Origin: Smithella sp.
Lineage (GTDB): Bacteria; Desulfobacterota; Syntrophia; Syntrophales; Smithellaceae
Assembly: GCA_018056685.1 (NCBI GenBank)
Contig: JAGPFC010000020.1
Coordinates: 3,474-48,692, forward strand
Reading direction: 5' to 3'
Length of the DNA: 45,219 bases
A program made the translations under genes and the position numbers. The notes under the pieces were generated by a model. That model was not told the origin of the DNA, did not search any database, and saw only the letters and a list, made by a program, of their open reading frames with translations. Of the stretch, positions 41,140 to 45,219 are shown in pieces (position 1 is the first letter of the stretch; every line of letters starts with the position of its first letter).

Positions 41140-41556
41140 ATGGTGAATAAGGCAATATTGATTGGCAGGCTGGGCAAAGATCCGGATATTCGTTATACGC
41201 CCGACGGTACAATGGTCACTTCTTTCAGATTGGCAACCGATGAACAATGGAAAGATAAAAACGGTGAAAAAGTTCAAAGAACGGAGTGGCACCAGATTGT
41301 TACCTACAGAAAACTTGCAGAAATATGCGGCAATTACCTGGTAAAGGGAAAGCTGGTTTATATTGAAGGACGTATTCAAACCCGTTCCTGGGAAGACAAG
41401 GAGGGAGTGAAACGTTACACAACGGAAATTATTGCCAGTGATATGAAGATGCTTGACTCCAAAGGACAAAACAAAACGGAAGGTCCCGCTTATGAAGCCG
41501 ATGCCGCCAATAACATCAGCGATGCCGGCGGATCAATGGATGACGTTCCGTTTTAA
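41140..41556 (+). CDS. ssb: Single-stranded DNA-binding protein
   Basis: A 138-residue SSB: OB-fold from MVNKAILIGRLGKDPDIRYTPDGTMV to TTEIIASDMKMLDSK, then a short disordered linker and the acidic tip DDVPF that recruits partner proteins. The linker (~28 residues) is short compared with enteric SSB. ATG 41140 has GGAGG before it; an ATG at 41095-41100 would add an implausible 15-residue leader. It is a single gene with its own terminator. Confidence 0.96.
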   Translation: MVNKAILIGRLGKDPDIRYTPDGTMVTSFRLATDEQWKDKNGEKVQRTEWHQIVTYRKLAEICGNYLVKGKLVYIEGRIQTRSWEDKEGVKRYTTEIIASDMKMLDSKGQNKTEGPAYEADAANNISDAGGSMDDVPF

Positions 41557-41597
41557 AGGATGATCGAAATTTTCATCTGAATGATTTCTAATTTTTG

Positions 41598-41636
41598 ATA
41601 CCCCTTTTCAGTCGGCAGGCAGAAAAGGGGTATTTT
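41598..41636 (+). terminator. Intrinsic terminator after ssb
   Basis: ATACCCCTTTTC (41598-41609) and GAAAAGGGGTAT (41622-41633) form a perfect 12-bp stem with a 12-base loop, followed by TTTT. Close to symmetric, so it may also stop minus-strand transcripts from tatA. Confidence 0.85.
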
Positions 41637-41687
41637 GCATGAAACAACAGAGAATTCTATAAAGTCAGCTTACAAATCCACGAACAA

Positions 41688-41873
41688 TTATTTTTTCACC
41701 TCATCCTTTTTGGATGACTGATCGGTGATCTCATTCTGTTCGCTCATTGTCTTTTTAAAGTTTTTGATTCCCTTGCCCAGGGCTGAACCGATTTCCGGCA
41801 ATTTTCCCACACCGAAAATAATCAAAATAATAACCAGGATGATCAGTAATTCCGGCATTCCTATTCCAAACAT
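41688..41873 (-). CDS. tatA: Sec-independent protein translocase TatA/E
   Basis: 61 residues: [41 protein letters not shown], the standard short TatA with a transmembrane helix (6-21), FGVGKLPE hinge and amphipathic helix, then a charged tail. It forms the pore of the Tat system for folded proteins. tatB and tatC are not in the window. Lies 38 bp downstream of the rodZ-like gene. Confidence 0.95.
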   Translation of the reverse strand: MFGIGMPELLIILVIILIIFGVGKLPEIGSALGKGIKNFKKTMSEQNEITDQSSKKDEVKK

Positions 41874-41911
41874 AATATTACCTCTTGATTTTATTTTTTA
41901 AAAAAAATTAA

Positions 41912-42790
41912 TTACGGCAACCGTAAGTGGACAACCTCTCCTCTTTTTCCCAGATTCTCAAGATCTTTTCCATTAAATTTTACCTTGATACCACCGGCAT
42001 TGCCAATATCAATCTCAAAACTTTTCGCCCGATACTCAAATTTTTCTCCGGCTTTTAACAAAACCTGAAAAGAAGGATTTTGCTCCGGCTTCACGCGCAA
42101 CCACGTTTCTTCGATAGCCCTGATACTCAACTGCGCGGCTTCTTTATCCGATACATCCTGCACCGTAACGGCTATGGGCAAAACCTGTTCAGAAGCCGTG
42201 CGTGAGTCTTTCTTTACACCGGCTGCGGCAGTTTTTTCCTCAACGGTTGATGGCTGAGTATCTTTTACCTGGACAACCGCATTCACTCCCGTGTTCTGAC
42301 CGGCTGGGACATTCGCGCCAGCATTCCGTCCCTTATCGTCTTGTAAAGTATTCGCCTTGATGCCTGCGGGATTAACGATATCCGGAGACGATTCATGCTG
42401 CTTGGAAATCAGCCACTGTCCAACAATAACAACTATTAAAATAAAAGCAATGACCAAATACGTTTTTTTACCTTTAATCCCGGCAAAGGAAGATTTCTCT
42501 CCTGTTGGATGCTCCGGCTGTACGATGTTGTCTGTGAGTGAATGAAGGTAATCTTCATATTCCTTAATCAACGGTTCGCTGTCTATTCCTAAAGCACCGG
42601 CATAAATTTTTATAAAATTCTTCGCGTAAACAGGCAGCGGCAGCACATTAAATTCCTTGTTTTCGATGGCCTGCAAATAAACCGCTCTGACGCGCGTCCG
42701 CTGGTATAAATCTTCAAAAGAAAGACCCTTGTCTTCCCTGATTTTTTTTAAATCTTCAGAATTATTGATTGGCGTTTTTTCAATAAACAT
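41912..42790 (-). CDS. rodZ: RodZ-like cytoskeletal protein (HTH, transmembrane, DUF4115)
   Basis: A 292-residue protein with an N-terminal helix-turn-helix of the RodZ type (LKKIREDKGLSFEDLYQRTRV, LPLPVYAKNFIKIYAGALGID), one transmembrane helix (~111-128, KKTYLVIAFILIVVIVGQWL), a low-complexity periplasmic linker and a C-terminal DUF4115 beta domain (ETWLRVKPEQNPSFQVLLKAGEKFEY, IDIGNAGGIKVKFNGKDL). RodZ links MreB to the cell wall machinery and supports rod shape. Confidence 0.88.
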   Translation of the reverse strand: MFIEKTPINNSEDLKKIREDKGLSFEDLYQRTRVRAVYLQAIENKEFNVLPLPVYAKNFIKIYAGALGIDSEPLIKEYEDYLHSLTDNIVQPEHPTGEKSSFAGIKGKKTYLVIAFILIVVIVGQWLISKQHESSPDIVNPAGIKANTLQDDKGRNAGANVPAGQNTGVNAVVQVKDTQPSTVEEKTAAAGVKKDSRTASEQVLPIAVTVQDVSDKEAAQLSIRAIEETWLRVKPEQNPSFQVLLKAGEKFEYRAKSFEIDIGNAGGIKVKFNGKDLENLGKRGEVVHLRLP

Positions 42791-42930
42791 ATAATATCAT
42801 TTACAAAGGTATTTTATGTATTCATCTAGCATTAATTTAAGCGTAATACAACTGTTTAAAATAAAACCGTTTATTCCCGTATGATGGAAATGCTGTAAGT
42901 CTGTTTTTTATAATTAAGAAAGGATATCTC

Positions 42931-43704
42931 ATGTCGCAATGGAAATCATTTGCCGTTGAACTGGCGAAAAAATCAGGATTGTTATTGAAGGAAAAATTCA
43001 GCAAGGCGCATACCATTCACTACAAAGGCGACATCAATATCGTGACCGAAGCGGACCAAATGTCCGAGAATCTGATTATGGAAGCGATCAGCCGCCGGTT
43101 TCCCGATCATGGCATTCTATCCGAAGAATCCCCGGCCGTCACCGGCGCCGGGAAAATGCGCTGGATCGTCGATCCTCTGGACGGAACGACAAACTACGCC
43201 CACGGGTATCCCGTCTTTTGTGTTTCCATCGCTTTGGAAATTGAAGATAAAATTTTTCTGGGTGTGATTTACGACCCGATGAGAGACGATATGTTTGTCG
43301 CCGTGCGGGGCGAAGGGGCTTTTTTGAATGACAAAAAGATAACGGTTTCTCCCGTCAAAGACCTTTCCCGCAGTCTCCTGGCAACCGGTTTTCCTTATGA
43401 CATCCGGGAAAGCAAAGAAAATAACCTTGATTATTTCAACGCCATGGCCGTCAAGGTTCAGGCCATTCGCCGCGCCGGAGCGGCCGCTCTGGATCTTGCT
43501 TATCTTGCCGCGGGGCGATTTGACGGTTTCTGGGAACTGAAACTCAAGCCGTGGGACACGGCCGCAGCCAGCCTGATGGTGGAAGAAGCGGGCGGCGTGG
43601 TCTCCGATATTGCCGGGAAAAAGTGGAATTTATATTCGCCTAATCTTCTGGCCAGCAATGGTTTGATTCACGAACAGATGTTGGCCGTTTTTAGGGCTAC
43701 CTGA
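42931..43704 (+). CDS. suhB: Inositol-1-monophosphatase family protein (SuhB)
   Basis: A 257-residue Li-sensitive phosphatase fold: EADQMSENLI, GILSEESP (Glu metal ligand), WIVDPLDGTTNYAHGYP (DPLDGT motif, ~81-97), and WDTAAASLMVEEAGGVVSD (metal-binding Asp, ~208). It hydrolyses inositol-1-phosphate or related sugar phosphates. SuhB in enterics also assists rRNA antitermination. AAGAAAGGA precedes the ATG. Divergent from rodZ. Confidence 0.93.
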   Translation: MSQWKSFAVELAKKSGLLLKEKFSKAHTIHYKGDINIVTEADQMSENLIMEAISRRFPDHGILSEESPAVTGAGKMRWIVDPLDGTTNYAHGYPVFCVSIALEIEDKIFLGVIYDPMRDDMFVAVRGEGAFLNDKKITVSPVKDLSRSLLATGFPYDIRESKENNLDYFNAMAVKVQAIRRAGAAALDLAYLAAGRFDGFWELKLKPWDTAAASLMVEEAGGVVSDIAGKKWNLYSPNLLASNGLIHEQMLAVFRAT

Positions 43705-43730
43705 TTTGAAATGAAACAATTGAGAAAATA

Positions 43731-44225
43731 TCAGCTTTTGCCAGACCAGCTCAGGGCGAAATAATCATCTTTGGTTGTTTTATCTACCGCTGTTAGAGCT
43801 TTAAAATAATAATAACGGACATCGTTCCATGAAGCAAAAGGTGAAAGCTTTTGATTAAATAAAGGCATTGTAGCCCATTCCAATGCTGAATAATTGAGAC
43901 TCAAACCTTTATTAGTAATCGGATTTAGAAAATGATTCATCGAACGTATGCCAGCATCTTCTTCTGCGCCGCCATAGCCGATCCATTTAAATACCTGTTG
44001 ATCCAGATAGCCACTTTTGAAATATGTTTCAGTTCCTTCTTTCATTCCTAACTGTGTTTTTAAATAATCATTAAGAGAAAAATTATTTAGATTTCGTTGC
44101 GAAACATACTCATTTATAGATTTATGCGTATCCTGTCCAAGGGCAAAAGACATTTTAGTATAAATGAATATCAAGCAAATTATTATTGCTAACAAAGAGA
44201 ATATTTTCCCGTTCCAGCTATTCAT
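43731..44225 (-). pseudogene. Truncated phospholipase C/nuclease-like secreted protein
   Basis: 164 residues with a signal peptide (~1-29, cut near SFALG) followed by QDTHKSINEYVSQ, GYGGAEEDAGIRSMNHFLNP and SALEWA. From memory this is the N-terminal half of zinc-dependent phospholipase C-like proteins, which continue past a YYKALT...YFAL segment with further metal-binding His residues. Here the frame ends right there with SWSGKS and a stop, only 27 bp from suhB. The missing C-terminal half suggests a deletion at ~43740. A small functional protein is possible but less likely. Overlaps the upstream gene by 8 bp. Confidence 0.55.
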
Positions 44226-44844
44226 TTTCTCTTACCTCCAATCCTCGTTCTTTACGGTCATCATTAATTGCTTTGAATAACAACGGTAAATCTTTGGAAG
44301 TATATTCCGCCGGAGTACTTGGAACCCCGATCCTTCTTTCATCATAAGCATTTGCTTTCTTTAACTCTAAAATTCCCAGTGTTCCTTTCCATGTTTTACA
44401 GTCGCCAAATTCACAATCCTTTATTTCGCCGACCTTGCCAATTACATCAATAGAGAAAAAAGCTTCTATGAATGTCCTGCTTCCCAAATAATCCGGACCT
44501 TCACTGGACAGATATCCCGGTTTGTAGAAAATGAATTGAGCAAAACTTTCCATCCAAAAAGGGATAATGCTTGTATAAGAAGAAAAATGAAATTCGCCTC
44601 GTTTATCTGTTAATGTTTCCTTAACCGCTTCATAGCTGTAGCTTCTTCCTCCGGGATTGCCTATGAGAGCAACTCTGTTGTAAATAGCAACTACCACAGC
44701 CCCTTCAATCGGTTGTTTCGTTTCAGCATCAATGACCCTTCCTTTAAATTCAGGCTTGCTGTAAATCAGCCAAGCGGCATAAGACGGCGCAGCAGTCCAT
44801 AAACCGATGAAGACGATGATTAATAAAAGACCAATCTTTTTCAT
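44218..44844 (-). CDS. Secreted protein with carboxypeptidase regulatory-like domain
   Basis: 208 residues. Signal peptide (MKKIGLLLIIVFIGLWTAAPSYAA, cut near 24), then a carboxypeptidase regulatory-like beta-sandwich: FKGRVIDAETKQPIEGAVVVAIYN, TDKRGEFHFSSY, FYKPGYLS. Such domains are structural, with unknown partners. Cys-x5-Cys (DCEFGDC) could form a disulfide. ATG 44844 has GGAGGT before it. The following gene overlaps its 3' end by 8 bp, so the two were an operon. Confidence 0.78.
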   Translation of the reverse strand: MKKIGLLLIIVFIGLWTAAPSYAAWLIYSKPEFKGRVIDAETKQPIEGAVVVAIYNRVALIGNPGGRSYSYEAVKETLTDKRGEFHFSSYTSIIPFWMESFAQFIFYKPGYLSSEGPDYLGSRTFIEAFFSIDVIGKVGEIKDCEFGDCKTWKGTLGILELKKANAYDERRIGVPSTPAEYTSKDLPLLFKAINDDRKERGLEVRENE

Positions 44845-44861
44845 GACAGAACCTCCGTTCG

Positions 44862-44970
44862 TTAGAATTCGCGAATAAACCAAATACCATTTTCATCTTT
44901 GATAAAGGCCAGCCGGTAGATATACACTTCACCATATTCCAAACTCTGCAATTCATATATGGCTATGAGG
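44862..44970 (-). pseudogene. C-terminal remnant of a gene cut by an IS element
   Basis: An open frame with no start codon in the remaining part reads IAIYELQSLEYGEVYIYRL, AFIKDENGIWFIREF and a TAA at 44862-44864, running directly into the IS end at 44971. The 36-residue tail looks like the end of a secreted beta-rich or NTF2-like protein. Upstream parts are displaced or lost. It is the upstream neighbour of the 44218 gene on the same strand. Confidence 0.55.
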
Positions 44971-45219
44971 TGGTCTGGGTTCTTCGGACAGAGAACAGGG
45001 ATTTATAAGTGTAAAACTGCTCAAGGTTGATGTTCATGCTGCAGCCTGTTTCTGCGCCAGCGAGTCGAAGTAAACCATACTTGGCGTCTTCCTGTCAAAG
45101 TTTTGATGCCACCTTTTTTCATTGTAAAATTTGAAGTATTCGGCAAGCCCTCTTTTTGCTTCCGTCATCGAACCATAGGATTTGAGATAAATGTCCTCGT
45201 ACTTCACGCTTTTCCAAAG
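44971..45219 (-). mobile_element. End of an IS3-family insertion sequence
   Basis: A terminal sequence beginning TGGTCTGGG (44971) with a transposase C-terminus reading up to the window edge. The element continues beyond 45219. TG at the tip is typical of IS3-family inverted repeats. The other end and target duplication are out of view. Confidence 0.75.
45034..45219 (-). CDS. IS3-family transposase, C-terminal part (partial)
   Basis: A 61-residue partial frame entering from the right edge: LWKSVKYEDIYLKSYGS, AKRGLAEYFKFYNEKRWHQ, DRKTPSMVYFDSL and a TGA at 45034-45036. This is the end of the DDE integrase core of IS3-family OrfB transposases (the last catalytic Glu lies just outside the window). 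It would cut and join IS ends. Only the carboxyl end is visible, so intactness is unknown. Confidence 0.9.
   Translation of the reverse strand, partial: LWKSVKYEDIYLKSYGSMTEAKRGLAEYFKFYNEKRWHQNFDRKTPSMVYFDSLAQKQAAA

Noticed and set aside
1..45219. CRISPR array, tRNA, rRNA or prophage
   Set aside because: No regularly spaced short repeats, no tRNA cloverleaf that I could recognise and no phage structural genes were found. The IntI insertion motif rules out reading the recombinase as a phage integrase.

Overview
The window looks like chromosome of a Gram-negative deltaproteobacterium-type organism, most plausibly a Syntrophales/Desulfobacterota relative. That placement is inference. It rests on the full outer-membrane gene set (lpxA, lpxB, lpxD, lpxK, msbA, two heptosyltransferases, bamA, skp, lolC/E, lolD), the order rho-rpmE-prfA-prmC-murA-hisD-ubiE/menG, and moderate GC. 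No rRNA, tRNA or CRISPR array was recognised.

Layout. (1) 1-400: two copies of a 166-bp tandem repeat. (2) 401-1087: an unknown membrane protein. (3) 1118-4030, minus strand: an integron-type tyrosine recombinase (IntI) with an extra N-terminal domain, followed 3 bp later by a PIF1-like helicase with a C-terminal WYL-like domain. (4) 4118-4194: predicted Pc promoter and attI region. (5) 4189-14780: an integron cassette array, all genes on the plus strand. At least 13 cassettes can be delimited because each starts with a GTTRRRY-like core and ends in an attC whose inverse core matches the cassette's own first bases. Six cassettes are two-gene toxin-antitoxin modules (BrnTA, HigBA, a TIGR02683/02684-type pair, VapBC, YefM-RelE type, RHH-MazF). 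The others encode a PH-like membrane protein (present twice as a perfect 615-bp duplicate), a membrane-anchored HNH protein, an endonuclease/exonuclease/phosphatase-fold protein, a three-gene cassette of unknown function, a PD-(D/E)XK nuclease and a zinc-ribbon/coiled-coil protein. (6) 14812-16833: flavin reductase-like, crotonase-like and YhcH-like genes with no recognisable attC.

(7) 16861-25226, mostly minus strand: housekeeping genes ubiE/menG, hisD, murA, prmC, prfA, rpmE, rho and a short Trm112-like gene, with one plus-strand gene carrying an RNxxxH HEPN-like motif placed between prmC and prfA. (8) 25230-40954, minus strand: a long envelope run. Read in transcription order it is lysS, lolC/E, lolD, bamA, skp, lpxD, lpxA, a Gfo/Idh/MocA oxidoreductase, lpxB, msbA, lpxK, waaF, a 34-residue Cys-rich ORF and waaC. 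It would make lipid A and inner core, flip them, sort lipoproteins and assemble outer-membrane proteins. fabZ and lpxI, often found in such clusters, are absent. (9) 41140-43704: ssb, tatA, rodZ-like, suhB. (10) 43731-45219: a truncated phospholipase-C-like gene, a carboxypeptidase-regulatory-like lipoprotein/secreted protein, and a gene remnant cut by the end of an IS3-family element that runs off the window.

The part most likely to hold something undescribed is the integron: its recombinase-helicase operon, the three-gene cassette (7860-9298) and the nuclease cassettes.
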